Numbered from the stretch's first letter, positions 1 through 6,880 are shown. The stretch: 13,509 nucleotides of DNA from Anaerolineaceae bacterium UBA6105 (GCA_002423495.1 DIWN01000079.1:1-13509); one strand, 5' to 3'. Notes: generated from the sequence alone by a model not told the origin. Numbers and translations: made by a program.

Positions 1-353
1 TCAATGGGCGAAAGCACCCCCTGTAGAACGTGATATTTGCCCTGGAAGGCGCCTGTGCGTTCAATTGCCAGCACGTCCAGCGGCTCTTCCACCACGCAGA
101 TCAGCTCCTGGTCGCGCGTGGATGATGAACAAATTTCGCACTTTTCCTCCCCCGCAAGCGTGATATTGAAGCACTCGCTGCACTGCGAGGTTTCAGTTTG
201 CATGGCTTCAAGCGCCTGCGCCAGGTCCAGGGAAGTTTCTGCCGGAGCTTTAAGCAGGAAGAAGGTCAGGCGGGAAGCGGTTTTTGGTCCAATGCCAGGC
301 AGACGCGCAAAAGCGTCAATCAGATTTTGAACCGGACCAGGAATGGTGCGCAT
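1..353 (-). CDS. recR: Recombination mediator protein RecR (N-terminal part, cut by window edge)
   Basis: RecR works with RecO (and RecF) to load RecA at single-stranded gaps during recombinational repair. The visible 117 residues begin MRTIPGPVQNLIDAFARLPG, the family's N-terminal helix-hairpin-helix region (IPGP, LPGIGPKTA). A four-cysteine zinc finger follows (C58, C61, C72, C75), then the start of the Toprim domain (ICVVEEPLDVLAIE, about 85-98). The C-terminal Toprim acidic residues and the end of the protein lie beyond base 1; the full protein is normally about 200 residues. The ATG lies 5 nt after the ybaB stop with no clear Shine-Dalgarno, so translation is probably coupled. The order dnaX-ybaB-recR is one of the most conserved clusters in bacteria and supports the call. 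No frameshift is seen in the visible part. Confidence 0.96.
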   Translation of the reverse strand, partial: MRTIPGPVQNLIDAFARLPGIGPKTASRLTFFLLKAPAETSLDLAQALEAMQTETSQCSECFNITLAGEEKCEICSSSTRDQELICVVEEPLDVLAIERTGAFQGKYHVLQGVLSPI

Positions 354-358
354 TCTTG

Positions 359-700
359 CTAACGACCCATGCCGAAACCGGAAAGCATGTTGGTGAAAGG
401 CGCCATTTTCTCTTCGGATACCTTGCGAGAGCTTTCGAGGGCTTTGTTGAAGGCTGCCAGCAGCATGTCTTCGAGCATTTCCGCGTCTCCGTCAGCCAGC
501 AGATCGGGATCAATCTTGATGGCTTTTAACTGCTGGTCGCCGGTCATCGTCACCGAAACAGCTCCGCCGCCGGAAGTTTCGGTGACAGTCTCATTTGCAA
601 TCTCATCCTGTGCCTGGGCCATCTGCTCCTGCAGTTTGGCCAGTTGGGACATCATGTTGCCGCCAGATGCGCTGGGGCGTGCGTTAAATCCTTTTGCCAT
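359..700 (-). CDS. ybaB: Nucleoid-associated protein, YbaB/EbfC family
   Basis: A small dimeric DNA-binding protein of the YbaB/EbfC family, thought to coat or bend nucleoid DNA. The product is 113 residues, the usual family size. It has a glycine-containing N-terminus (MAKGFNARPSASGGNMM), a long amphipathic helix rich in Gln and Met (SQLAKLQEQMAQAQDEIAN), a beta region (GGAVSVTMTGDQQLKAIKIDP), and a C-terminal helix with the typical DLLLAAFNKAL-like stretch, here EDMLLAAFNKALESS. The sequence ends in Gly and Met (GFGMGR), as in many homologues. Its ATG shares one base with the dnaX TAA stop (TAATG), and AAAGGA lies 7 nt upstream inside dnaX, so it is coupled to dnaX. recR follows after 5 nt. 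Confidence 0.95.
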   Translation of the reverse strand: MAKGFNARPSASGGNMMSQLAKLQEQMAQAQDEIANETVTETSGGGAVSVTMTGDQQLKAIKIDPDLLADGDAEMLEDMLLAAFNKALESSRKVSEEKMAPFTNMLSGFGMGR

Positions 701-2292
701 TATTCATCCTTTACTGAGTAATCGTTGGGTATTTCGCGGAGTTTTCCGCCTAATTTCTTGATTGTTTCTTCCACCTGATGCATGCCGCCATTTGTTTTTG
801 AACGTGGAGCGGCATCATGCTCGCCAGTGGTACAAAGCAGCCGTACGTCCTGCCCGAAGTATTTGGACATCACCGAGCATACCATGCGACTGTTTTGCTC
901 ATCAGCCATCTTGTCGCGCAGTAGGTCGCTGCTAAAGTTGATCACGACCGTTTTGCCGTCCACATCAATCAGGCGGGAAGAATTCAGCAAGGCGCTGGTG
1001 ACGGTGTTGCGGGTCTTTACAGCCCGTTTTAGTGAATCCCAGTGCTCCTGAACCAGATCCAGGGTTAGTGGACCATTAATCGGCGCGGATTGTTCTGCCG
1101 CGGCTGGTTTTGATGCAGGCTCCGTTGGAGCAAAAGTCACTTTTGCTTTAGGTTTTGATTTCGGTTGGGCTTTTTCTGGTTCCCCTTGAGGGGTCGTTGG
1201 AGCTGGCGGTGATACTTCAGGTGCCAGGGCTTCCGCGTAGGCAAGCTCGAGCCCGAGACCGGGGTGCCAATTGGCTTTGAGCTCAATTGCCGCGTTAGTG
1301 AATGCCTGGATCATGCTGACCAGCTGGTTCAAGCTGAAGCGGGCGGCGTGATCTTCCATCGTTGTGCGCACCTCAGGGGTGAGCTCAAGTTGTTTGCCAG
1401 CTTCCATCTTGATGACCAGCAGATCCCGCAGGTAATCCACTACCTGTCGGGCAAACTGACGCGGGTCAGCGCCGCTGTCGAGCGCCTGGTGGATGATCTC
1501 AAGCCCTTTGCCGCTGGAACCAGCCAGGCTGGCTTCCACGAGGTCGATCACAGATTGATTTGTGGCAGTCCCCAGGACGTCCTGGGCAATTGGGAGGGTT
1601 ATTTTCTTTGAAATAGACGAAAGTTGGTCCACCAGCGAAATCGCGTCGCGCATCGAGCCGGTAGCCTGGCGGGCAATCAGGGTCAGCGCGTCGTCATCGA
1701 TCTTGATTTTTTCCTGCTTGCAGAGTTCCTTGAGTTTTTGAACGATAACTGGCACCGGGATGCGGCGGAATTCGTGGCGCTGACAGCGGGAGAGCACGGT
1801 GGCAGGGATTTTGTGGATCTCAGTGGTGCAGAGAATGAAGATCACGTGGCTTGGAGGTTCCTCAAGCGTTTTCAGCAGCGCGTTAAAAGCTGAAGTGGAA
1901 AGCATGTGAACTTCGTCAATGATGTAGACCTTGAAACGACCCTGGGAGGGGGCAAAATTGATCTTGTCGCGCAACTCGCGGACATCATCCACGCTGGTAT
2001 TGGAGGCGGCGTCAATCTCGATCAGGTCCAGGAAACGACCTTCATTGACCGCAAGGCAGTTCGCACAGTGGTTGCAAGGACGTTTTTCGAGTGATTCCTC
2101 CAGGCAGTTGACCCCTTTTGCCAGCAGACGCGCGCTGGTGGTTTTGCCCGTGCCTTTGGGTCCGGCAAAGAGGTAAGCGTGCCCAACGCGGTCGGTCGCG
2201 ATCGCGTTTTTGAGAGTTTGAACGATGTGGTCCTGACCGACAACCTCGTCCCAGAGGGCGGGTCGCCAGGTGCGATAGAGTGCCTGAGACAT
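700..2292 (-). CDS. dnaX: DNA polymerase III subunit gamma/tau
   Basis: The clamp-loader ATPase of the replicative polymerase, which opens and loads the beta clamp. All AAA+ motifs are visible in the 530 residues. Walker A is GPKGTGKT (44-51), with zinc ligands C63, C73, C76 and C79. Walker B is VYIIDEVHML (122-131), sensor 1 is CTTE (155-158), the SRC arginine-finger motif is 168-170, and sensor 2 is GSMRDA (212-217). A Pro/Lys/Ala-rich linker spans about 357-400, followed by a C-terminal domain (about 405-485) and a short tail. It is shorter than the 643-residue E. coli tau, as is common outside gammaproteobacteria. The ATG has AAAGGAA upstream in the 12-nt gap after the lamin-tail gene. 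A possible but weak frameshift site in the linker is given as a finding. Confidence 0.98.
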   Translation of the reverse strand: MSQALYRTWRPALWDEVVGQDHIVQTLKNAIATDRVGHAYLFAGPKGTGKTTSARLLAKGVNCLEESLEKRPCNHCANCLAVNEGRFLDLIEIDAASNTSVDDVRELRDKINFAPSQGRFKVYIIDEVHMLSTSAFNALLKTLEEPPSHVIFILCTTEIHKIPATVLSRCQRHEFRRIPVPVIVQKLKELCKQEKIKIDDDALTLIARQATGSMRDAISLVDQLSSISKKITLPIAQDVLGTATNQSVIDLVEASLAGSSGKGLEIIHQALDSGADPRQFARQVVDYLRDLLVIKMEAGKQLELTPEVRTTMEDHAARFSLNQLVSMIQAFTNAAIELKANWHPGLGLELAYAEALAPEVSPPAPTTPQGEPEKAQPKSKPKAKVTFAPTEPASKPAAAEQSAPINGPLTLDLVQEHWDSLKRAVKTRNTVTSALLNSSRLIDVDGKTVVINFSSDLLRDKMADEQNSRMVCSVMSKYFGQDVRLLCTTGEHDAAPRSKTNGGMHQVEETIKKLGGKLREIPNDYSVKDE

Positions 2293-2304
2293 GGTGAGTT
2301 TCCT

Positions 2305-2811
2305 TTAAGGTACCGTGAATTGTGTGTGTTCATTCCCCTGGCTGTCGAAGAGGGTCAGCAGATCGTCACTGGTCCACAGGGCTGAATCGGAATTCCAATG
2401 CAGTTCAGTGACAGTGTCGGTGCCTGGACCAGTATAAATGCTGACAGCGCCGTTAGGGTAGAGAGTCAGATTGGGGAAGCGATAATTCCGACCACCATCC
2501 GAGACAATCCGCCAGCCGGCAAGATCCACAGCACTTTCGCTTGGGTTGCGCAAACGGATGTATTCCACCTGGATGTCGCCAGCACCAAAAACGCCTTCAA
2601 TGCGCAGCAGGCGATCTTCCAGAATTTGCATGGTTGGGGTGGTTTGGGAGGGAGATTGGACACCCTGGATGGGGGTGATGATTGGTTGGGTAGGTTCTGC
2701 GTTCGGAATTGGATTTTTTTGCTGCCAGAAGTAGAGCACAGTCAGCAATGTTGCAGCTGTAACAATTATATTAAGCAGTATAAAAGGGAGAGTCTTTTTC
2801 AAAAATTTCAT
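2305..2811 (-). CDS. Membrane-anchored lamin-tail-domain (LTD) protein
   Basis: The 168-residue product has a short basic N-terminus (MKFLKK), one hydrophobic segment at about 8-28 (membrane anchor or uncleaved signal), then a Pro/Thr/Gln-rich linker (about 33-62). The globular part resembles a lamin-tail domain: VEYIRLRNPSESAVDLAGWRI followed by RNYRFPNLTLYPNGAVSIYTG, an immunoglobulin-like beta fold often found in secreted bacterial proteins. It is therefore probably extracytoplasmic, and its function is unknown. The start at 2811 is chosen because a strong AGGGAGG lies 8 nt upstream; an in-frame ATG at 2895 has no such site. Only 12 nt separate its stop from dnaX, so it is probably the first gene of the dnaX-ybaB-recR operon. 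Domain assignment is by eye. Confidence 0.8.
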   Translation of the reverse strand: MKFLKKTLPFILLNIIVTAATLLTVLYFWQQKNPIPNAEPTQPIITPIQGVQSPSQTTPTMQILEDRLLRIEGVFGAGDIQVEYIRLRNPSESAVDLAGWRIVSDGGRNYRFPNLTLYPNGAVSIYTGPGTDTVTELHWNSDSALWTSDDLLTLFDSQGNEHTQFTVP

Positions 2812-2819
2812 TGTGCAAA

Positions 2820-2824
2820 CCTCC
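2820..2824 (-). promoter_or_regulatory. Shine-Dalgarno site fixing the lamin-tail gene start
   Basis: GGAGG on the minus strand, inside AGGGAGG, lies 8 nt before the ATG at 2811. It decides the start against the upstream in-frame ATG at 2895, whose extra 28 residues do not look like part of the signal/anchor region. Confidence 0.75.
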
Positions 2825-3007
2825 CTAATAATAGCATAAAAGGTCACTGGACGCTCTAAGTTATTGATGTCACTTGCGATAAGGAGTTGGAACATAAAGG
2901 GAGGTATTTGCAGCCACTATTAGGGTTAATCGTCGTGTAAATATAATTTAACAAACTGCTAACATTCCTTTTATGTGGAGTTAACTAACGCGGGTTAATA
3001 TAAGACC

Positions 3008-3049
3008 GTTCGTGCAACAATTGTTTCTCTCCTTTCAAATTGCACGGAC
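3008..3049. repeat. Imperfect inverted repeat (10-bp arms) in the dnaX operon upstream region
   Basis: GTTCGTGCAA (3008-3017) is matched by TTGCACGGAC (3040-3049), pairing at 9 of 10 positions around a 22-nt pyrimidine-rich interior. Pairing can extend partly inward through ATTG/CAAA. It has no T-tract on the minus side typical of a terminator. An operator or leader structure is possible; this is inferred from position only. Confidence 0.4.
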
Positions 3050-3083
3050 AGGATCGGATTGTGACAAAACACTTTTTTGATCG

Positions 3084-3122
3084 AAACTAAAACAGCCGCA
3101 GGTGAGGCGGCTGTTTTAGTTT
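3084..3122 (-). terminator. Rho-independent, probably bidirectional, terminator
   Basis: A perfect 16-bp inverted repeat encloses a 7-nt loop (3100-3106). The core is ACAGCCGC/GCGGCTGT, and A/T-rich outer arms give TTTTAGTTT after the GC core on both strands. It begins 16 nt past the stop of the HicB/DinB-like gene and so ends that minus-strand transcript. Confidence 0.85.
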
Positions 3123-3138
3123 AAAGCGGGAATTGACT

Positions 3139-3840
3139 TTATTCACGGATCTGACCCAGTGCAAGTTCCCGTATGTGGTCAATGTGATCACGCTGATGCC
3201 AAAGCAGCCGCCGCACGAGCTTGCGTGCGCTCCATTTTTCCTGATATTGTTCAAGGACCTGGTCGAAACCAACCAATTCCGGCAAATAGCGGTTCGTCAT
3301 TTTAGCGCTGTCATCGAGCAGTTGGAAGGCATTACTGTTTTCATCAGGCTGCGGGATATCAAACCCCAAGCGCGAAAAGTACCATGGCTCGACCTGGGCG
3401 ATATGCATCAGGATGCCTTCGATTGTCCAACGCTGCCCTTCAAATTCCCGCTTGAGCAATTCAGGGGGAAGCGTTTCTACTCCCGCAAGCAGCTCTTCTC
3501 GCTGCCAGTTGAAGATTTGTTGGGTCTGGCGAACCTCCTCTTCACTCAAGGGGATCAGATCTGAACGGAAGAATGCGTTTACCTCGTAAATGCTTCCGTC
3601 AACTTCAATTGAAAAGACCTCGAAAGTCTCGTCAATGTGCATGTCCAACCCTTCGAGCTGCACCCAGGGTTGGTTCGTATGGAGATTGAGCCAGCTTTCG
3701 AAGGTCAGTATTTGGCGGGGGATGCGGATTAAAGCTTCAGCATCGTCTGCGCCATAGGTGAATACCCCCGGATAGTCAAGCGCCCATGCCAGGGTGCGAC
3801 CTTCCACATTACGTTCAATACCGATTTGGATTAGTGTCAT
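3139..3840 (-). CDS. DinB-like four-helix protein with HicB-like N-terminal segment
   Basis: The 233-residue protein shows two parts. Residues about 4-40 (IGIERNVEGRTLAWALDYPGVFTYGADDAEALI) resemble the HicB-type fold seen in antitoxins and related small proteins. Residues about 100-230 look like a DinB/YfiT-type helical bundle: H146 in LMHIAQVEPWY, and H215 and H219 in LWHQRDHIDHIREL form the usual three-histidine metal site. Such proteins are often metal-dependent transferases or hydrolases acting on thiols or small molecules; the substrate here cannot be told. The start has no Shine-Dalgarno, and its ATG lies 3 nt after the stop of the phosphoribosyltransferase gene, so translation is probably coupled. 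A terminator follows 16 nt after its stop. There is no HicA-like toxin neighbour, so an antitoxin role is unlikely. Confidence 0.75.
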   Translation of the reverse strand: MTLIQIGIERNVEGRTLAWALDYPGVFTYGADDAEALIRIPRQILTFESWLNLHTNQPWVQLEGLDMHIDETFEVFSIEVDGSIYEVNAFFRSDLIPLSEEEVRQTQQIFNWQREELLAGVETLPPELLKREFEGQRWTIEGILMHIAQVEPWYFSRLGFDIPQPDENSNAFQLLDDSAKMTNRYLPELVGFDQVLEQYQEKWSARKLVRRLLWHQRDHIDHIRELALGQIRE

Positions 3841-3843
3841 GGC

Positions 3844-4395
3844 TTAGTTGTAGAAAATTGGCAGATGTCCAAGAGCGATGATCTGCCGCCACTCCGCGCG
3901 ATCTCCTTCAGTCAGAATAGCCGCTTCGGCAGCGACCTTGCCCCCAGCTTTTTCCGCCACCAGGTGCATGCCCTGCAGGGTGGAGCCGGTGCTGATGACA
4001 TCATCCAGAAGTACGACCCGCTTACCCTTCAAGAGTTCGATGTCCTTTTCATCCAAAAAAAGATGCTGGGTTCTGCCAGTGGTGATGGAGAGCGTCTCTG
4101 CTTTGAGAGCCTCGCCCATGTAGGGTTTGTACTCTTTGCGCAGCACCACGTAGGGTTTCTGCGTGACTTTTGAAAGCTCGTGGGCGATTGGAATGCTCTT
4201 GGCTTCGGCAGTCAGGATGACGTCATAGGCGGTGTCTGCCAGTTTTTCAGCGAGAGCGGTCGCGCAGGCATTCACCAATTCAACATCGCCAAGGATATTT
4301 AAGATGGCAATCCGCATGCCTGGTTTGACCTCAAAAAGCCGCAAGTCGCGCTTTACGCCTGCAATATCGATTGGATAGATTTCTCTGTTTTCCAT
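3844..4395 (-). CDS. Phosphoribosyltransferase, adenine phosphoribosyltransferase-like
   Basis: A type I phosphoribosyltransferase of 183 residues, likely to salvage a purine base (adenine + PRPP to AMP + PPi) in the cytoplasm. The PRPP-binding motif VVLLDDVISTGST is at 127-139, with its acidic pair D131-D132. LTAEAKSIPIAHELSKVTQKPYVVLRKEYK (61-90) matches the Apt-type loop with the conserved Lys/Arg. The N-terminus is long, and the base-specificity hood is not diagnostic by eye, so xanthine or other base use is possible. The start at 4395 is chosen for GAAGGAG 5 nt upstream; an ATG at 4422 in frame would place that site inside the gene. It is the first gene of a two-gene unit with the DinB-like gene 3 nt downstream, divergent from the alkyltransferase gene. 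Confidence 0.88.
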   Translation of the reverse strand: MENREIYPIDIAGVKRDLRLFEVKPGMRIAILNILGDVELVNACATALAEKLADTAYDVILTAEAKSIPIAHELSKVTQKPYVVLRKEYKPYMGEALKAETLSITTGRTQHLFLDEKDIELLKGKRVVLLDDVISTGSTLQGMHLVAEKAGGKVAAEAAILTEGDRAEWRQIIALGHLPIFYN

Positions 4396-4400
4396 CTTGT

Positions 4401-4407
4401 CTCCTTC
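4401..4407 (-). promoter_or_regulatory. Shine-Dalgarno site fixing the phosphoribosyltransferase start
   Basis: GAAGGAG on the minus strand with 5 nt (ACAAG) to the ATG at 4395. It argues against the longer in-frame start at 4422. Confidence 0.75.
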
Positions 4408-4473
4408 AAGAAAATTTTCCATTAGATTTTAGTCCAATCTGCCATAAAAAACCATTTTCGGGGGATTAAAGCA

Positions 4474-4506
4474 ACTAATGCCGTGGACGCCGACCACGGC
4501 ATTAGT
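4474..4506. other. Orphan perfect hairpin between divergent genes
   Basis: ACTAATGCCGTGG (4474-4486) is followed by a 7-nt loop (4487-4493) and its exact complement (4494-4506), a 13-bp stem. A purine-only tract follows on the plus strand (4511-4533). Neither strand has a good T-tract, and no transcript is expected to end here because the flanking genes point away from it. It could be an operator, a leader structure of the alkyltransferase transcript, or a transcription barrier. Confidence 0.6.
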
Positions 4507-4625
4507 ATTTAAGGAGGAGAAGAAGAAGAGAAGTCGCCCTTTCAAAGTCTATATTACAATAAACAAGAGTAAATAGCTTGATGATTAACCTACGATTACC
4601 CTACGATCTTGAGATAAAGGCAAAA

Positions 4626-5135
4626 ATGAACCCAATAGAAGGAATAAATCTGAGAATTCCCATCGGTTGGTTGCAGATTGAAGCTCTTGCCGGCGAATTA
4701 ACCCGTATTACTTTTGCAAGTCTACCAGGTTCATTTGAAGAAAGTACAGCCCCTGTGATGAAAGATGCCGTAGAACAATTGCAGGCGTATTTTGATGGCA
4801 GCCTTACAAAACTTTCGCTGCCTTTGGCATGGAGTGGTGTAGCGGGTTTTCGGCGGGATGTTTTGCAAGTTGTAGCAGGTATTCCTTTTGGGGATTTGAA
4901 AACTTATGGTGAAATTGCAAGAATTATCGGCAAACCTGGCGCTGCACAGGCAGTTGGAGCGGCAGTGGGCAGCAATCCCTGGCTGATTGTGGTACCCTGC
5001 CATAGGGTTATCGGTTCGGACCGAAAACTACACGGCTTCTCGGCAACCGGAGGGCTGGAGACAAAAACCTGGCTTCTGCGGCATGAAGGACATAAAATTA
5101 TTGGAGGCAAAGTTAGCCTCAAAGGGAGTTTATGA
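4626..5135 (+). CDS. Methylated-DNA--[protein]-cysteine S-methyltransferase (O6-alkylguanine-DNA alkyltransferase)
   Basis: A suicide repair enzyme that moves an alkyl group from O6-alkylguanine to its own cysteine. Numbered from the 4626 start (169 aa), the active site PCHR is 124-127 with catalytic C125. The conserved helix-turn-helix part is FRRDVLQVVAGIPFGDLKTYGEIA (75-98), including the nucleotide-flipping tyrosine Y94, and the C-terminal GGLETKTWLLRHEG is typical. Where the family normally has the arginine finger (RAVG), this protein reads QAVG (Q108). The start at 4626 has AAAGG 5 nt upstream; an ATG at 4578 is in frame but has no clear Shine-Dalgarno and would add 16 residues. The stop overlaps the Era start (ATGA), so the two are probably co-transcribed. 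It is distinct from ATL proteins, which lack the cysteine. Confidence 0.9.
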   Translation: MNPIEGINLRIPIGWLQIEALAGELTRITFASLPGSFEESTAPVMKDAVEQLQAYFDGSLTKLSLPLAWSGVAGFRRDVLQVVAGIPFGDLKTYGEIARIIGKPGAAQAVGAAVGSNPWLIVVPCHRVIGSDRKLHGFSATGGLETKTWLLRHEGHKIIGGKVSLKGSL

Positions 5136-6049
5136 TGGAAAATAATCAAGAATCAGAATTTCGCTCAGGTTTTGTAGCACTGATCGGCAAACCAAACGCA
5201 GGCAAGAGCACCCTGCTCAACCGCCTTTTAGGGCAGCCCATCGCGGGCATCTCTGCCAAACCGCAGACTACCCGCAGGCGCCAGTTGGGAATAATCACCG
5301 CCAAGGAATATCAGATCATTTTTGTTGATACACCTGGTCTGACTGACGCCAAGGATAAGCTTGCAAAATCGATCAATTCAGAAGTGCAGTTTGCACTGAG
5401 CGATTCAGACCTGCTGCTGATATTAGTCGACGCCAGCAATCCAGCTGACCCGATGGATGAGAAGCTATTGGATGCAATCCTGGCTTCCAGAACGCAACCG
5501 CCTGTGCTGATCGTTTTCAACAAGGCCGACCGCCTTAACAAAGCCACTTTTGGGCAGCTTTCCGGGTTGTATCGCGAGAAACTTCCGGAGGCACGCACAC
5601 TGCAAATCTCCGCGTTGGATGGCTCAGGTATCAATAAGATGTTGGAAGAGATTGTTGCTATGCTTCCGCTGGGTCCGCAATATTTTCCGGAAGAACAAAT
5701 AACAAGAGATTTCGAGCGGGATATCGCCGCAGAGATGATCCGGGCAGTTTGCATGGATATGCTGAGTGAGGAATTGCCCTACTCGATTGCGACGCAGGTG
5801 CAATCATACAAAGAGCGTGAAAATGGCACACTTTACATCGACGCGACAATTTATGTGGAACGCGAGAGCCAGAAAGGGATCGTCATTGGGCGAAAAGGAC
5901 AAATGGTCCGGGAAATTGGCACCAAGGCGCGCGAGGAACTGGAACGTGCCACCGGGCAAAATGTCTTCCTTGATCTGGCAGTCAAAGTACAAAAGGATTG
6001 GAAGAACGACCAGGCTTTCCTGAAACAAATCGGTCTCTCGGGTGGCTAA
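5132..6049 (+). CDS. era: GTPase Era
   Basis: An essential GTPase that binds the 3' end of 16S rRNA and assists 30S assembly. All G motifs are present in the 305 residues: G1 GKPNAGKST (19-27), G2 threonines in KPQTTRRR (43-50), G3 DTPG (66-69), G4 NKAD (130-133) and G5 SAL (160-162). The C-terminal KH domain carries GRKGQM (253-258) within GIVIGRKGQMVREIGTKARE. Length matches the family (about 300). The reading frame overlaps the alkyltransferase stop by 4 nt. AAGGGAG sits only 3 nt before the ATG at 5132 but 6 nt before a second ATG at 5135, so the latter may be the true start. The lysoplasmalogenase frame begins before the Era stop. Confidence 0.98.
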   Translation: MMENNQESEFRSGFVALIGKPNAGKSTLLNRLLGQPIAGISAKPQTTRRRQLGIITAKEYQIIFVDTPGLTDAKDKLAKSINSEVQFALSDSDLLLILVDASNPADPMDEKLLDAILASRTQPPVLIVFNKADRLNKATFGQLSGLYREKLPEARTLQISALDGSGINKMLEEIVAMLPLGPQYFPEEQITRDFERDIAAEMIRAVCMDMLSEELPYSIATQVQSYKERENGTLYIDATIYVERESQKGIVIGRKGQMVREIGTKAREELERATGQNVFLDLAVKVQKDWKNDQAFLKQIGLSGG

Positions 6050-6731
6050 CGTGGCAGAAATAATCCGGGTATTACCGGTAGCGGGAATTGGCTTGGTGAG
6101 CCTGATCAACTGGGTCTCAGCATGGCGGATGCGGATGATTCCCTATTACATTACCAAGCCGATCGTGTTAATTGGTCTGATCCTTTTTGTGGTCTTGCGC
6201 GCGCCAATCACTCCAACGCGGCTGCCGTTCCTGCTCGGGCTGTTTTTCTCCCTGCTTGGCGATATTTTTCTGATCCCCAGGGGCACACGCTGGTTTCTGG
6301 TAGGCATGGGAGCCTTTTCAGTTGCCCAGCTAATGTATATCTGGGGGTTTAACACATCAATGCCCCCGGTTCCAGTTTTGGTAGTTGGGGTAGTCGCTTT
6401 CCTCGTGGGTGCGATCCTGATTCACTTGCTGGTAAACAGATTTTCAGGCTTGTCGAGCGTAAACAAAGCTATTCTGCCATTCATGAAGGGATACGGTGCC
6501 CTGGTGCTGGCTATGGTGATAAGCGCAGTATTATGCCTGGCCAGACCTTCCTGGCCAGACTGGGCGGCTGTTATGGCTGGCATCGGCGGTGTTTTGTTTT
6601 TCTTGTCTGATGGAATGATTGCGCTGGATAAGCTCGAAAGACGCTTGCCTCATTACAGATTTTGGATCATCGTAACTTATCACCTTGCCCAGTTTTTGAT
6701 AGTTGCTGCTGTGATACAATTGCCCGAATAG
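6042..6731 (+). CDS. Lysoplasmalogenase family membrane protein (YhhN/TMEM86 type)
   Basis: A polytopic membrane protein of 229 residues with about seven to eight hydrophobic segments (about 9-28, 40-53, 61-78, 86-102, 109-131, 150-166, 174-192, 207-226). Motifs match the YhhN family: YYITKPIVL (36-44), LLGDIFLIP with D74, AFSVAQLMYI (91-100), FLSDGMIALDK with S189-D190, and VTYHLAQFLI (211-220). Characterised members cleave the vinyl-ether bond of lysoplasmalogens; the native substrate of bacterial members is often unclear. Translation probably starts at GTG 6042, overlapping the Era stop by 8 nt; GTG 6051 is an alternative and neither has a strong Shine-Dalgarno. It ends the region 3 operon. 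No hairpin terminator was found directly behind it. Confidence 0.82.
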   Translation: MANVAEIIRVLPVAGIGLVSLINWVSAWRMRMIPYYITKPIVLIGLILFVVLRAPITPTRLPFLLGLFFSLLGDIFLIPRGTRWFLVGMGAFSVAQLMYIWGFNTSMPPVPVLVVGVVAFLVGAILIHLLVNRFSGLSSVNKAILPFMKGYGALVLAMVISAVLCLARPSWPDWAAVMAGIGGVLFFLSDGMIALDKLERRLPHYRFWIIVTYHLAQFLIVAAVIQLPE

Positions 6732-6814
6732 TGATTGCGGATTGGATGACCATTAGTAGGAATCAAGCAAGCGCTGAATTTACAATACAACTGGAATCAA
6801 AAACGCAAAAATAA

Positions 6815-6843
6815 TTGACTCTTTCATGCCGAAGGAGTATACT
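6815..6843 (+). promoter_or_regulatory. Sigma-70-type promoter of the S1-domain gene
   Basis: TTGACT (6815-6820) and TATACT (6838-6843) are separated by exactly 17 nt, each matching five of six consensus bases. Transcription should start near 6850, giving a leader of about 30 nt before the ATG at 6881. It is the best promoter in the window and rules out an ATG-like start overlapping the -35 box. Confidence 0.85.
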
Positions 6844-6880
6844 GAAAAGTTGTGAACATTTAACTTTGGAGAAATTGACT

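Larger units (their letters stand above)
2812..3138. other. AT-rich non-coding spacer upstream of the lamin-tail/dnaX operon
   Basis: This spacer separates two minus-strand transcription units. It holds the terminator of the upstream unit (3084-3122), an imperfect inverted repeat (3008-3049) and the Shine-Dalgarno site at 2820-2824. The promoter of the lamin-tail-dnaX operon should lie between 2825 and 3083. The stretch is AT-rich with several TATATT/TATTAT-like boxes, but I found none with a matching -35 at proper spacing. No coding sequence in it is convincing. Confidence 0.6.

Noticed and set aside
2820..2836. Extended -10 (TGC TATTAT, minus strand) as promoter of the lamin-tail gene
   Set aside because: Its transcription start would fall inside the Shine-Dalgarno at 2820-2824, leaving no usable leader, and no -35 fits.
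3139..3840. HicAB toxin-antitoxin module
   Set aside because: No HicA-like small toxin frame is adjacent; the neighbour is an Apt-like enzyme and most of the protein is a DinB-like bundle.
6815..6880. Upstream in-frame start for the S1-domain protein
   Set aside because: It coincides with the -35 box of a near-consensus promoter, and the ATG at 6881 has a Shine-Dalgarno site.
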